From positions 62,001 through 126,000 of the forward strand of contig JAKQFA010000006.1 in NCBI GenBank assembly GCA_029556335.1: DNA of 64,000 bases, read 5' to 3'. A program made the translations under genes and the position numbers. Shown here piece after piece: positions 26,006 through 35,062 of the stretch. A model generated the notes under the pieces. It ran no database searches, was not told the origin of the DNA, and saw only the letters and a list, made by a program, of their open reading frames with translations. How positions within the stretch are numbered: position 1 is the first letter of the stretch; every line of letters starts with the position of its first letter. The DNA comes from Methanobacteriota archaeon. Lineage in GTDB: Archaea; Methanobacteriota; Methanobacteria; Methanobacteriales; Methanobacteriaceae.

Positions 26006-27354
26006 AGACGATCTTAGTGGTGGATTTAACCCACGGTGGCTCTGTCATAGCATTGGAACTCTCAAAAAAAAAGGATGCTAGAGTACTGGCATGGGATCTA
26101 TACAAAACCTTGGATGGGGAGGATGAGGATAACTTAAAAACTAATGGTATAGAGTTGGTGGATGAAGACTTCTTATCAGAACCTGTTGATGACTTGATGG
26201 TTATAGCACCAGTGCACAGCAAGTTAACTGTTCCGGTAGAGCTAACCCATCATCAGGCAGTGCGTTTAATCCTGAAAAACGAAATAGATGTACCAATCAT
26301 TGAGGTAACAGGTGTTAAAGGCAAAAGCAGTACAGTTGCTATATTAAAAGAAATATATCGCCATGATAATCCATTGATATTGAGTAGTCTGGGTGTAGAG
26401 TTGGTTGAAGGGGAAAAAACAACTCTGCTTCTGAAAGACATCAGCATAACTCCGGCCAGCATCATCACCGCCTGGAAAATGGCCTTAAAAAACGAGTTCC
26501 AACCAGGAATATGCATTTTTGAAACATCACTGGGTGGCACTGGACTGGCCGAGGTGGGAGTGCTCACCAACTTAGCTGAGGATTACCCCATAGCCAGGAA
26601 TTCTAAAAGGGCCAGTCATGCTAAAAAACAAATTTTCCAGAGTAAAAAGGTAGTATGTCACCTGAAATCCTTTAATTCCAGTTACTCATCTATTAAAGAC
26701 TTTAAAGATAAGACTAACACATTTTTCTTGGAAGATGAGGCCAATATCACCACTTCTGGAGTTGAATATGGCATTAAGGAGACTTCATTCACCCTGGAAA
26801 TAAAAAATCTTAAAACCATTGGAGGAGAACTGGTGAACACTTCCACACGGATGAAAACATTCGCCCCTGGACCTTATCACCTGGAAAATGTATTAGCAGC
26901 AGTTGGAGCGGCTTTTACCATGGGAGCATCTGAAGATGATGTTCGGACTGGATTGGAAGGTTTTAAAGGAATAAGAGGTAGAAGTTCAATTCAGGAATCA
27001 GGAAAGGTAAGGATAGTGCAGGAAGTAAACCCAGGAATCAATCTGACTGCCATAAAGAAATCGGTGGCAATGATGGCCAGCTATGGAGACTTGGTTCTGG
27101 TGTTGGGGGGGCAATATGGAGTTACCTGTGAAGAAATTGATGAAAAATCTCTTGCAGTATTTTTGGAGGGATTAACCGAAGATATTACTCTAATTCTCAC
27201 TGATGAATTGGGTAAAAGTCTTGATGGTAAACTTAAAAGGGCTAGAGTCTATGTAAATTATTTAGAGGATGCACTGGACTTGGCCACTGAGTTAGGTGTG
27301 GCTAATGTACTTCTCATCTACCGATCACACTTTGCCAGTGTTGAGAAAAGGTAG
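26002..27354 (+). CDS. cfbE: Coenzyme F430 synthetase CfbE (Mur-ligase family)
   Basis: A 450-residue Mur-ligase homologue that carries out the final step of F430 synthesis, ATP-dependent closure of the carbocyclic ring on the seco-F430 precursor; F430 is the nickel cofactor of methyl-coenzyme M reductase. The P-loop EVTGVKGKSST lies near residue 100, preceded by a family-specific N-terminal domain starting VVDLTHGGSVIA, and a central GPYHLENVLAAVGAA motif follows. TTG start at 26002 after GGCGGA, overlapping the nadK stop by four bases. hemC follows shortly. Confidence 0.9.
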   Translation: MKTILVVDLTHGGSVIALELSKKKDARVLAWDLYKTLDGEDEDNLKTNGIELVDEDFLSEPVDDLMVIAPVHSKLTVPVELTHHQAVRLILKNEIDVPIIEVTGVKGKSSTVAILKEIYRHDNPLILSSLGVELVEGEKTTLLLKDISITPASIITAWKMALKNEFQPGICIFETSLGGTGLAEVGVLTNLAEDYPIARNSKRASHAKKQIFQSKKVVCHLKSFNSSYSSIKDFKDKTNTFFLEDEANITTSGVEYGIKETSFTLEIKNLKTIGGELVNTSTRMKTFAPGPYHLENVLAAVGAAFTMGASEDDVRTGLEGFKGIRGRSSIQESGKVRIVQEVNPGINLTAIKKSVAMMASYGDLVLVLGGQYGVTCEEIDEKSLAVFLEGLTEDITLILTDELGKSLDGKLKRARVYVNYLEDALDLATELGVANVLLIYRSHFASVEKR

Positions 27355-27508
27355 GTTGGGAGAATGGGGCCATGGTTGGGCAACATTTATTAAAGATGCA
27401 TAAGTATCATCTACTAAAGAAAAAATAAACGTAATTTATCTTGTTATCCTTTAGAAAACTTAAACAGCTTATGATTTCTTGCTATTTGGTGATCTCGGAG
27501 ATGATTCT

Positions 27509-28381
27509 TTGAAGGTTGGTACACGGGGAAGTGGTCTAGCCCTGGCCCAGACAAAGGGTGTTATCGCAGACTTATCTAGGCTCACCAGTGAAAAAATTGA
27601 AATAAAGGTCATTAAAACCACTGGTGATAAAATAAAAAATTCACAACTATATAACATGGATACCAAGGGGATATTTACCCGGGAGTTGGATAAAGCACTC
27701 TTAGAAGAGGAAGTTGACTTTGCAGTGCATAGTTTGAAGGACTTGCCCACGGATCTTAATGAAGACTTGGAAATAGTAGCGGTACCCCCTAGAGAAACTC
27801 CCCGAGATGCACTGATATCCGCCTACCCCTGGGATGAACTTCCTGAAAATGCATCGTTGGGTACCAGCAGCCTGCGTAGAGAGGCATTTTGTAAATTCCA
27901 CCAAAAAAAGGTTATTATTAAACCCATCAGGGGAAATATAGATACCAGGGTAAGAAAAGTTGAAAACGGCCAATATGATGCCACATTAATGGCAGCAGCT
28001 GGCCTGAAAAGACTGGGTCTGGCACACCATATCCAACAAACATTCCCCATAGATTACATAACGCCAGCAGCTGGTCAGGGAGCCTTGGCCATAGTTTCAA
28101 GAAAGGATTCTTCCGTTAAGGAGGTTCTGAAGGGACTTAGTGATTTTATCTCTTATCAAGAGGTTACCGCTGAAAAAAGGGTGCTCCAGGATCTGGGGGT
28201 GGGTTGCCAGTGGCCGTTGGGTGTGTGTGCCCGGGCTGATGGGGATCTTTTGGATCTCTATGGGGCACTTTTAACCAAAGAAGGTGAGGTTATATCTAGA
28301 GTAAGTGTTAGGGGCCCTTTAAAAAAAGCAGAAAAAGTAGGTAAAGAAGCTGCCAGGATAATGGGGGATGCGTACTCTTGA
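27509..28381 (+). CDS. hemC: Porphobilinogen deaminase (hydroxymethylbilane synthase)
   Basis: About 290 residues. Polymerises four porphobilinogens for tetrapyrroles (F430, cobamides, siroheme). Family motifs are VGTRGSGLALAQT at the N-terminus, SLKDLPT near residue 74, GTSSLRREA near residue 118, and the dipyrromethane-cofactor Cys in GVGCQWPLG near residue 232. The start is TTG at 27509, right after GGAGATGAT. A TTG ten codons earlier lacks a site. The last four bases overlap the next gene. Confidence 0.93.
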   Translation: MKVGTRGSGLALAQTKGVIADLSRLTSEKIEIKVIKTTGDKIKNSQLYNMDTKGIFTRELDKALLEEEVDFAVHSLKDLPTDLNEDLEIVAVPPRETPRDALISAYPWDELPENASLGTSSLRREAFCKFHQKKVIIKPIRGNIDTRVRKVENGQYDATLMAAAGLKRLGLAHHIQQTFPIDYITPAAGQGALAIVSRKDSSVKEVLKGLSDFISYQEVTAEKRVLQDLGVGCQWPLGVCARADGDLLDLYGALLTKEGEVISRVSVRGPLKKAEKVGKEAARIMGDAYS

Positions 28382-29331
28382 AAAGGGTCAATGTGGGCGT
28401 AATTGGTGTGGGTGCCATGGGCCATAATCACGTGCGGGTGTACTCGCGACTTAAAAACGCTAACCTCATGGCAGTATCGGATTTGATGAAAGGGACCCTA
28501 GCGGAAGTATCTAAGAAATACCAGACTGTGGGATTTGTGGATTACGATAATATACTTAAAATGCCTGAAATAGAGGCAGTCAGCGTCTGCGTACCCACTA
28601 CTTACCACCATAGTGTGGTTATGGGGGCTATAGAACAGGGTAAGCACGTTCTGGTGGAAAAACCCATAGCTTTTACCCTGGATGAGGCCCGGGACATGAT
28701 TAGGGCTGCCAAACGAGAAGGAGTTAAGCTTGCAACTGGTCATGTTGAAAGATTTAATCCAGCGGTACTTGAGGCTAAGAAATTAATCAGGGAAGGATTA
28801 ATAGGAGAAATAGTTTCGGTGTCAGCTAAAAGAGTGGGACCTTTCCCGCCCCGTATCAAGGATGTGGGAGTTACCATTGACTTGGCCATCCACGAGGTGG
28901 ATGTTATGGCATACCTCCTGGACAGTCCTGCTTCTAAAGTTTATGCCCATGTGGGCAGCCGTTTAGAGAAGTGTGAATTTGAAGACCATGCTGAGATAAT
29001 GATGGAGTTCTACAATGGCGCCAGCGGTGTTCTGGAGGTTAACTGGCTCACTCCTTATAAGCAAAGGAAGCTGGAAGTAACTGGAACCGAGGGCATATTA
29101 GCCCTGGATTATATAGACCAAGATGTGGAGATATTTGGTAAAAATGCCCGGAAGGTAAGGGTCCCCCATCATGAACCTCTAATGGAGGAGTTAAATTCCT
29201 TTTTGAATTCCATAATCGATGATGAAAAACCAAAAATTACTGGTGAGGATGGTATGCATGCTCTGAAGGTGGTGTTGGCTGCCATGGAGTCTGCCAAGGG
29301 AAAAGTACCAGTCGATCTGGAAATTGAATAA
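28378..29331 (+). CDS. Gfo/Idh/MocA family oxidoreductase
   Basis: A 317-residue NAD(P)-dependent dehydrogenase. The Rossmann motif GVIGVGAMGHNHVRVYS is at the N-terminus and the family EKPIA motif near residue 97 carries the catalytic Lys; the C-terminal half is the alpha/beta dimerisation domain. Methanogen relatives include UDP-GlcNAc 3-dehydrogenase of surface-glycan synthesis, a plausible but unproven activity here. The TTG start follows GGGGGATG and overlaps the hemC stop by four bases. Confidence 0.83.
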   Translation: MKRVNVGVIGVGAMGHNHVRVYSRLKNANLMAVSDLMKGTLAEVSKKYQTVGFVDYDNILKMPEIEAVSVCVPTTYHHSVVMGAIEQGKHVLVEKPIAFTLDEARDMIRAAKREGVKLATGHVERFNPAVLEAKKLIREGLIGEIVSVSAKRVGPFPPRIKDVGVTIDLAIHEVDVMAYLLDSPASKVYAHVGSRLEKCEFEDHAEIMMEFYNGASGVLEVNWLTPYKQRKLEVTGTEGILALDYIDQDVEIFGKNARKVRVPHHEPLMEELNSFLNSIIDDEKPKITGEDGMHALKVVLAAMESAKGKVPVDLEIE

Positions 29332-29343
29332 GAAGGGGTAGCT

Positions 29344-29940
29344 ATGAATCAGAAACTAATAAAAAAGGCCGATGACCTTAGAGGTAGAGGATTTACTACT
29401 GGAGAGATTGCAGATGAACTAAATGTGTCTAAAGACACTGCACGTTGGCTCATACTTCAGGGCACTAATAAGAAGACCAAAGAAAGGGAAGAAGCACCTT
29501 TGGACTTTGCCATAAACTGGAATAGTCTAGGTGGAAGTTCCACAAGAATTGGATACGTTTCCGCAGCTTTAGCAGACATGGCAGCTCAGTATGGAGAAGT
29601 TGAAGTAATAGTGGGAATTACCGTTAGCGGGATACCCCTGGCTACCATGATGGCCAGCATACTGGAGGCAGACTTGGCTGTCTTCCACCCTATAAAACAT
29701 CGTAAAAGAAAGGATGCGGGAGGGGCTATTAGCAGCAACTTCGCCTCGGTGGAGGGAAAAAAGGTGGTTATTGTGGATGACGTCATAACCAGCGGAAGAA
29801 CCATCGGTGAAGCCATTAAGGTCCTGCGAAATCTTAAGTCACAGCCCATTGCTGCGGTGGTGCTCATCGATAAGAAGGGAATCCCCGAACTGGAAGACGT
29901 CCCAGTAGAGTCTCTTATAAGGGTGAGTCGCCTGGGATGA
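29344..29940 (+). CDS. HTH-phosphoribosyltransferase, GfcR/PyrE-like
   Basis: A 198-residue protein with an N-terminal helix-turn-helix (residues about 5-40, TTGEIADELNVSKDTARWL) and a type I phosphoribosyltransferase domain carrying the PRPP loop VVIVDDVITSGRT near residue 140. The layout matches GfcR-type regulators, described in haloarchaea, and the orotate PRTase-like family. It may act as a transcription regulator sensing a phosphoribosyl ligand, or as an enzyme. GGGGTAG precedes the ATG. It ends convergently with prf1. Confidence 0.8.
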   Translation: MNQKLIKKADDLRGRGFTTGEIADELNVSKDTARWLILQGTNKKTKEREEAPLDFAINWNSLGGSSTRIGYVSAALADMAAQYGEVEVIVGITVSGIPLATMMASILEADLAVFHPIKHRKRKDAGGAISSNFASVEGKKVVIVDDVITSGRTIGEAIKVLRNLKSQPIAAVVLIDKKGIPELEDVPVESLIRVSRLG

Positions 29941-29942
29941 TT

Positions 29943-30002
29943 TGTAATTATAAAAAAATAGAAGGGGTTAAAATCACCATAAAACTTATTTTTTTAAAAA
30001 TT
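29943..30002. terminator. Bidirectional T-rich terminator between PRTase gene and prf1
   Basis: The short convergent gap has a T run (TTATTTTTTT, about 29987-29996) for plus-strand transcripts and a run of seven A (about 29951-29957), which reads as T on the minus strand. T-tracts are the usual archaeal termination signal. Confidence 0.5.
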
Positions 30003-30008
30003 ATCCAG

Positions 30009-31238
30009 TTAAACCACTCGGTACCTTAATATGGCGCCAATTCCGCCAAAAGCACGGTACAACTGTATTCCTTCTTCAGTTTCGGTGGATATGATCTCCA
30101 CTTCTGAACCAACTTCTTCGGCCATCTCCACAAAGTCGTCTATCAGATCCCTTGAACGGGACGGCTTCATTGTATCACCACAAGATGGGCAGGAAATGTC
30201 TTCTTCGGATTCTTTTTTGACAGTTTTTTCTTCCACGTGTCCACAAGACTGGCATTGGTAAGATGAACGTTCGGAGCTTAGTTCTTCGGACAATAACACC
30301 ACTTCCACGGCACCCATTTGCAGGTTTTGTCGGACTTGCTTTTCTCCGTAGGAGTACAATCCATTGTTATCCACCAGTTCCGATAAAAATCTTTGAACCA
30401 GTTTCTTCTCCCGCATGATGTCAATTTCAGTTAGAACATCCATGGACTTCTCAATAACCTCCCGGATACCGAATTCACCGGTGTACGAGGTATCCACAGT
30501 TGTTATGATCTTCTGCTTGATCTCGTGGTGTAAGTAATCCCCATCAACAAAGTCTTCCTTGGTATGACCTGGACCGCCTATAATAACCCCTTCCAAGCCT
30601 TCTATTGATAGAAATGCTTCGTTCATATGGTTTCCTATTCTTTTCAAAAATTCATGGGCAGCCAGTTCAATCAAACGATCAAAACGGCGCTGTGACTGTC
30701 CACCAGCTTTATGTTTACCTGGAACTCCACTGGTCAGGTTTTTCACAATATCAATACGTTTACCGCGGAGAATAGCGATGGTTGCTTCCTTACGATCAAT
30801 CACCGCCAGTCCGTAGACATCCTTTTCGGCAATAATTTCCTGCAGTGGTTCCAGGAAGAACTGGGAGTCACAGTGGTAGATGTAGGTTTGCACTGGCTCT
30901 GGAGGTTCAAAAACATAGGTTTCCATCTTTTCTGTTCCAGGACCACCTTTAGGTATCATACCCACGAATAAAACCAATCCATTCTCCGGTGGCTTAGGAA
31001 AAAGCTTCATGCGTTGCATAATAACTTCGATAGCCGATTGAACATTCTTTTTTGTTTGTTTACTTTTTATGTTGGCACTTTGACTGAGTTCTTCCCGCAT
31101 ATGCTTAACTACATCACTAATCTGACGATCCGGGGGTATATAAACTGAAACCAATTCCGTACCTCTCCCTTTTTTTCGCGATAACTCTTCTAGGGTCTTT
31201 TTAACTTCATATATCTCCCTGGTTGATGTATCAGCCAC
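30009..31238 (-). CDS. prf1: Peptide chain release factor aRF1
   Basis: A 409-residue class I release factor recognising all three stop codons. Domain 1 carries NIKS near residue 56 (ANIKSKQTKK) for stop-codon decoding; domain 2 has the peptidyl-hydrolysis motif GGQ near residue 179 (KAGGQSQRR). Domain 3 contains a zinc ribbon with two CxxC pairs near residues 331-356 (CQSCG and CPSCG). The AT-rich upstream region is shared with divergent pyrH. Confidence 0.96.
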   Translation of the reverse strand: MADTSTREIYEVKKTLEELSRKKGRGTELVSVYIPPDRQISDVVKHMREELSQSANIKSKQTKKNVQSAIEVIMQRMKLFPKPPENGLVLFVGMIPKGGPGTEKMETYVFEPPEPVQTYIYHCDSQFFLEPLQEIIAEKDVYGLAVIDRKEATIAILRGKRIDIVKNLTSGVPGKHKAGGQSQRRFDRLIELAAHEFLKRIGNHMNEAFLSIEGLEGVIIGGPGHTKEDFVDGDYLHHEIKQKIITTVDTSYTGEFGIREVIEKSMDVLTEIDIMREKKLVQRFLSELVDNNGLYSYGEKQVRQNLQMGAVEVVLLSEELSSERSSYQCQSCGHVEEKTVKKESEEDISCPSCGDTMKPSRSRDLIDDFVEMAEEVGSEVEIISTETEEGIQLYRAFGGIGAILRYRVV

Positions 31239-31285
31239 TAAAAATCACTCCTTTAATGAAGATAAGTTGGAAAGACTAGATTCTA

Positions 31286-31348
31286 TTTATTATAAAAAGG
31301 ATGTTTATTAATTGACATCCATTAGATATCCTTTTTAAGGTTTATATC
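31286..31348. promoter_or_regulatory. prf1/pyrH divergent promoter region with nested inverted repeats
   Basis: Between the two divergent genes, TTTATATC (31341-31348) is a box A for pyrH, about 32 bp before its ATG, and a TATA-like tract near 31286-31297 serves prf1 on the minus strand. Perfect arms AAAAAGGAT (31294-31302) and ATCCTTTTT (31328-31336) enclose a second pair, GGATGT (31299-31304) and ACATCC (31315-31320). The overlapping GGAT can pair with either ATCC. An operator or a transcript structure is possible. Confidence 0.5.
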
Positions 31349-31379
31349 CTACTTTAGTTAAATTATCTTTGGTGATGTG

Positions 31380-32057
31380 ATGCGAATAGTAATTACCCTG
31401 GGGGGATCAGTGATCATCAGGGACCATAACCCTCAACTTTTTCAAGATTACGCTCAAGTTTTTAAGGATATAAACAAAGAAAACGATTTATTTGTAGTGG
31501 TAGGTGGTGGAAAAACAGCTCGAGATTACATTAGCATAGCAAGGGGTGTGGGGGCTTCAGAAGCATTATGTGATGATGTGGGAATCGATGTAACCCGTTT
31601 AAATGCCCGACTTCTTTGCATAGCCCTGGGAAACAAGGCCTATCCCCGAATTCCACAAAACTTTCATCAGGCTCAAGAATTTGCAACTTCTGGTAAGATA
31701 GTGGTAATGGGAGGTACTGAACCAGCCCACAGTACCGATGCGGTGGGGAGTATTCTGGCTGAGTTTGTAGGCGCTGATCTTTTAATTAACGCCACCTCAG
31801 TAGATGGACTTTATGATAAAGACCCCAAAAAATACCAGGATGCTAAACTCTTCCCGGAAGTCACTCCCTCCAAGGTTTTGGAGTGTTTATCGGGTAATGA
31901 AGTGAAAGCAGGGACTTATGAATTCTTAGACCACACTGCCATCCAGATCATAAAAAGATCTGGCATCAAAACCATCATATTAAATGGTGAAAACCCAGAA
32001 AACATTAAAAGGGCCCTTAATGAAAGAATAGGGACTTTAATTATTTCTGAAGATTAA
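31380..32057 (+). CDS. pyrH: Archaeal UMP kinase
   Basis: About 225 residues of the amino-acid-kinase fold, phosphorylating UMP to UDP. N-terminal TLGGSVI is the ATP-binding Gly loop, FVVVGGGKTARDYI near residue 38 is the UMP-binding region, and DGLYDKDPKK near residue 142 is the family nucleotide motif. ATG at 31380 is chosen because GGTGAT ends three bases upstream; a GTG codon directly before it is less likely. The DUF2116 gene follows after 21 bp. Confidence 0.9.
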   Translation: MRIVITLGGSVIIRDHNPQLFQDYAQVFKDINKENDLFVVVGGGKTARDYISIARGVGASEALCDDVGIDVTRLNARLLCIALGNKAYPRIPQNFHQAQEFATSGKIVVMGGTEPAHSTDAVGSILAEFVGADLLINATSVDGLYDKDPKKYQDAKLFPEVTPSKVLECLSGNEVKAGTYEFLDHTAIQIIKRSGIKTIILNGENPENIKRALNERIGTLIISED

Positions 32058-32078
32058 TCTGGATGAGGTTTAAAAAAA

Positions 32079-32267
32079 ATGACTGATCAACACAAACACT
32101 GCCCCATATGTGGGACTCCCATGCCCATGAATGAAAAATTCTGTTCACCAAAATGTGAGCAAATTTATAATGTTAACCAGAACAAAGTTAAAAAAACACG
32201 TAGAATCCTTTACGTAGCGTTTACTGCGTTTATTTTAGTTTGGATATACTATATGATGATTCGTTAA
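32079..32267 (+). CDS. DUF2116 zinc-ribbon membrane protein
   Basis: A 62-residue protein with an N-terminal Cys4 zinc ribbon (CPICG near residue 8 and CSPKC near residue 22) and one C-terminal transmembrane helix (ILYVAFTAFILVWIYYMM). This matches DUF2116-type methanogen proteins, whose function is unknown. It is probably cotranscribed with pyrH. Confidence 0.78.
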   Translation: MTDQHKHCPICGTPMPMNEKFCSPKCEQIYNVNQNKVKKTRRILYVAFTAFILVWIYYMMIR

Positions 32268-32308
32268 AAAAAATAAAGGGTGAATCTTTTTAAAAATTTT
32301 TTCATTCT

Positions 32309-32794
32309 TCAGCGGATATTGAGGATACCGTATATCAAAAATCCAGCTCCGATTATTATGCCTAGAATCAATGGGTCTATGGCATAGTAACCCACTATAA
32401 AGTAGATTATCCCCACTAGTATTCCTATTATACCCGCCCATTTTTTATACTTATTTCCAGAGGCGCCCACTAACAAGGCCATGGCTCCCGCTAGTATGAG
32501 GATTATCCCAGTTAAAATATAGGTCCATATTCCAAAACTGGCTACAGATGAAAGATTTAATAGAAACATTATTCCAGCCAATAAGCTGATGACTCCGAGG
32601 CCAGTGAAAACTATCCAGAAGGGTTTGTCATACTTCTTCTCACCCAGTCCTGTAACTAGAAGCCAGGCACCAGCACCTAGTAAAACCACCCCTGATATCA
32701 GTCCCACAGCCAGAACTCCAACCACCGGTGATATCATAAGTACAATTCCCAAAATAATGGCCAGGATGCCTGCCAGGGTATTTTTTTTCTCCAT
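32309..32794 (-). CDS. DUF308/HdeD-like membrane protein, copy 1
   Basis: A 161-residue polytopic protein with six short hydrophobic segments arranged as internal repeats rich in Gly and Ile (LAGILAIILGIVLMISP at the N-terminus). It resembles DUF308/HdeD, a family linked to acid resistance in enterobacteria; the role in archaea is unknown. GGGGGTAG precedes the ATG. It is one of three paralogues within 6 kb (see 35063-35542 and 37688-38203). Confidence 0.8.
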   Translation of the reverse strand: MEKKNTLAGILAIILGIVLMISPVVGVLAVGLISGVVLLGAGAWLLVTGLGEKKYDKPFWIVFTGLGVISLLAGIMFLLNLSSVASFGIWTYILTGIILILAGAMALLVGASGNKYKKWAGIIGILVGIIYFIVGYYAIDPLILGIIIGAGFLIYGILNIR

Positions 32795-32923
32795 ACCGTC
32801 TACCCCCTATTTGAATTAACATTCTATTTCACAATCAATGCTTATTTACTTATTCTTTAAAAGATAATATATTTCTACCTATAGGATTCCCTTATCTTTA
32901 TTGGAATCGCTGGAGGAATTAAT

Positions 32924-33250
32924 ATGCTGATTGTAACTACCCCTACTATTGAAGGTAAGAAAATCCTAGAATATCATGGTTTAGTAACTGGAGAGTCTCT
33001 ATTAGGAGCTAACGTCTACAAAGACCTCTTTTCGGGGGTCAGAGACGTGGTTGGAGGTAGAACATCTGCCTACGAAGAGGAGCTTAGAAAGGCCCGATCT
33101 GTGGCCCTGGATAGCATGGAAGAAAAAGCTGCCCAGAAAGGTGCAAACGCTGTTATTGGCGTCCGCTTGGCATACCAAAATCTGGGTGGAACCATGGGCA
33201 ACACCATCATGGTCACTGTCTTTGGAACCGCTGTTTCTTTCCAGGATTAG
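32924..33250 (+). CDS. YbjQ family protein
   Basis: A 108-residue protein of the YbjQ/DUF74 family (sometimes called heavy-metal-binding; known members form decamers). Core motifs are the N-terminal ITTPTIEGKKI-like strand (here VTTPTIEGKKI), GANVYKDLFSGVRDVVGGR, and NAVIGVRLAYQ near residue 71. GGAGGAATT precedes the ATG. The next gene carries the same domain fused to a membrane region. Confidence 0.88.
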   Translation: MLIVTTPTIEGKKILEYHGLVTGESLLGANVYKDLFSGVRDVVGGRTSAYEEELRKARSVALDSMEEKAAQKGANAVIGVRLAYQNLGGTMGNTIMVTVFGTAVSFQD

Positions 33251-33278
33251 TAGTTGATATCCACTCGAGGTTGGGAAC

Positions 33279-34106
33279 TTGCTTGCATCTATGGAGAACT
33301 TTCTGATAGAAAAAAAGTGGGCCTTTGGGGCTATTTTTATAGGGGTCTTACTTGGTTTTCTTTCTGCAGTTATCTGCGTTAAAGGGAATTTGGCTATTTT
33401 TGGATTTAACATCATGTTCATAGTGTCCCCTCTTATTGCCGGCTATGTGGAGGCTTATATAGCTCGCCGAAAGTATGGTAGAAGTACAGGGGCCATAAGC
33501 GCCCTGCTAATATTCATACTTATCAATGCTTACTCCTGGCTCTTCCCCAAAGATCCCATTGTACTCAATCTGTTTACCATGGGAGGATTGGCCTTGATGA
33601 TTCAGGCGGCATTCCCCATACTGATAAATTACATCCTTTTTGTGGTGTTTATAGGCACCATTACCTGGGTTATTGGATATTTGGGCAACATCTTATCCAA
33701 TCTAACTGATAAGGTGGTTAGAAGATCTCCTGAGGAAAAGGTTGAAGAAACAGGGATTGAACAAACTAACCGTCCTGATTTTCTTGATACATTGGAATAT
33801 CCTATTCTAACCATTCCACACATATCGAAGGGTAAAATAGTCAAACACTTGGGAATGGTGGTTGGTGAAGCGGTGGTTGGCAAAAAAAGCCCTAAGGGAA
33901 TTTCTAAAATCGTGTCCCAGGATAAGCTAGATGATATGGAGTTAAAAAAGGCCCGTGAAAGGGCAATACAGGAGCTCCTAGAGGAAGCAAGAAAAATTGG
34001 GGGAAATACTGTAGTTGAAGTATTAATTGATTACAACACTATAGGAGGGATTTCAGGAAGTGCTACCATTGTAACGGCTACTGGAACCGCAGTTGTTTAT
34101 GAATAG
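33279..34106 (+). CDS. Membrane protein with C-terminal YbjQ domain
   Basis: A 275-residue fusion. Residues about 10-145 form four to five transmembrane segments, then a charged linker and a YbjQ-type domain (residues about 170-275: LTIPHISKGKIVKHLGMV, KARERAIQELLEEARKIGG, TVVEVLIDY). It anchors a YbjQ domain to the membrane, next to a soluble YbjQ protein encoded 28 bp upstream, so mixed oligomers are possible (inference). TTG at 33279 follows GAGGT by seven bases; ATG at 33291 is the alternative. Confidence 0.75.
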   Translation: MLASMENFLIEKKWAFGAIFIGVLLGFLSAVICVKGNLAIFGFNIMFIVSPLIAGYVEAYIARRKYGRSTGAISALLIFILINAYSWLFPKDPIVLNLFTMGGLALMIQAAFPILINYILFVVFIGTITWVIGYLGNILSNLTDKVVRRSPEEKVEETGIEQTNRPDFLDTLEYPILTIPHISKGKIVKHLGMVVGEAVVGKKSPKGISKIVSQDKLDDMELKKARERAIQELLEEARKIGGNTVVEVLIDYNTIGGISGSATIVTATGTAVVYE

Positions 34107-34132
34107 AATGGATATGCTCTATAAATTAAAAA

Positions 34133-34963
34133 TTAGTTTTTCTTTTTTTCCATTTCATCCAGCCTCTGGTTGATCTTGTCAATTTTGTCCAAAATTTCCT
34201 CCAGTTTTTCTTCGTTTTTCACGGCCCTTCTATACAGATCCTGAGTTGTTGCCTTAAACTTTTCTGATGCTTCCTGACTTTTGGCACGGAAAATATCAAT
34301 GAAAGAGTAAGCCAAGGTGGCAGTTACCAGACTAACATAGCCCATACCAGTTAAAATTAGAATTACTCCTATTATCCGGCCGGCTAAAGTTATGGGAACC
34401 ACATCTCCATATCCGGTGGTGGACATGGATACTATGGTAAACCAGATTGCTGATTCGTAGTTGGGAACTGTTGGGTTAACACCAGTTTCAATGGCAAAGA
34501 AGAGGTAAGATCCTAGTATGATCACTAAAAAAAGTGCTAATGTAGCATAATCTAATTTAGTCTTGGAAGGATATTTACGAACATTCCGAGCAGATATGAA
34601 AAGTACTTTAAAGAGGGCATAAATCCTCACAATCCCCATTAACCCAATAATGACTTTTAAGTCAAATAATTCCAAAAGATTGAATGATACAAAGATTAGT
34701 GGAAAAATGGCTATTATGTAAGCCCAGTTCTCTTGAATAAATTTCATTATAGTAGTGTTCACTTCTCTATATCTTATCCGGAAAAATGTTAGATCCAGAA
34801 GTATGAGAAATGCAATTATCACATCCAGACTTCCTAAGGTGTAGATGGTTTCTGGTTTCAGCCCCACAATAAAACCCACTGTCATTAAACTTAGTGATAA
34901 CAGTTCAATTAAAATGAGAAAGGCTAGAATTCCTTCTAATATAACCTGATAGTGTCGTTGCAT
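34133..34963 (-). CDS. Voltage-gated-type potassium channel
   Basis: A 276-residue six-transmembrane channel of the VIC superfamily. The K+ selectivity filter TTGYGD is at residues 182-187, between pore helix and S6. The S1-S4 region (residues 8-130) has few Arg in S4 (RIYALFKVLFISARNVRK), so voltage sensing may be weak. The C-terminus (about 230-276) is a charged coiled coil. GGAGAA precedes the ATG. Neighbouring antiporter and DUF308 genes suggest an ion-homeostasis group. Confidence 0.87.
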   Translation of the reverse strand: MQRHYQVILEGILAFLILIELLSLSLMTVGFIVGLKPETIYTLGSLDVIIAFLILLDLTFFRIRYREVNTTIMKFIQENWAYIIAIFPLIFVSFNLLELFDLKVIIGLMGIVRIYALFKVLFISARNVRKYPSKTKLDYATLALFLVIILGSYLFFAIETGVNPTVPNYESAIWFTIVSMSTTGYGDVVPITLAGRIIGVILILTGMGYVSLVTATLAYSFIDIFRAKSQEASEKFKATTQDLYRRAVKNEEKLEEILDKIDKINQRLDEMEKKKN

Positions 34964-35062
34964 GCATTCTCCTAATTTAATCCCAATCCTATTTGAGAGC
35001 TTATTCTTCTTAAGTTATTACATTTAAAAATAAAAAAAAATTAGGGCTTGTTGAAAATCAGT

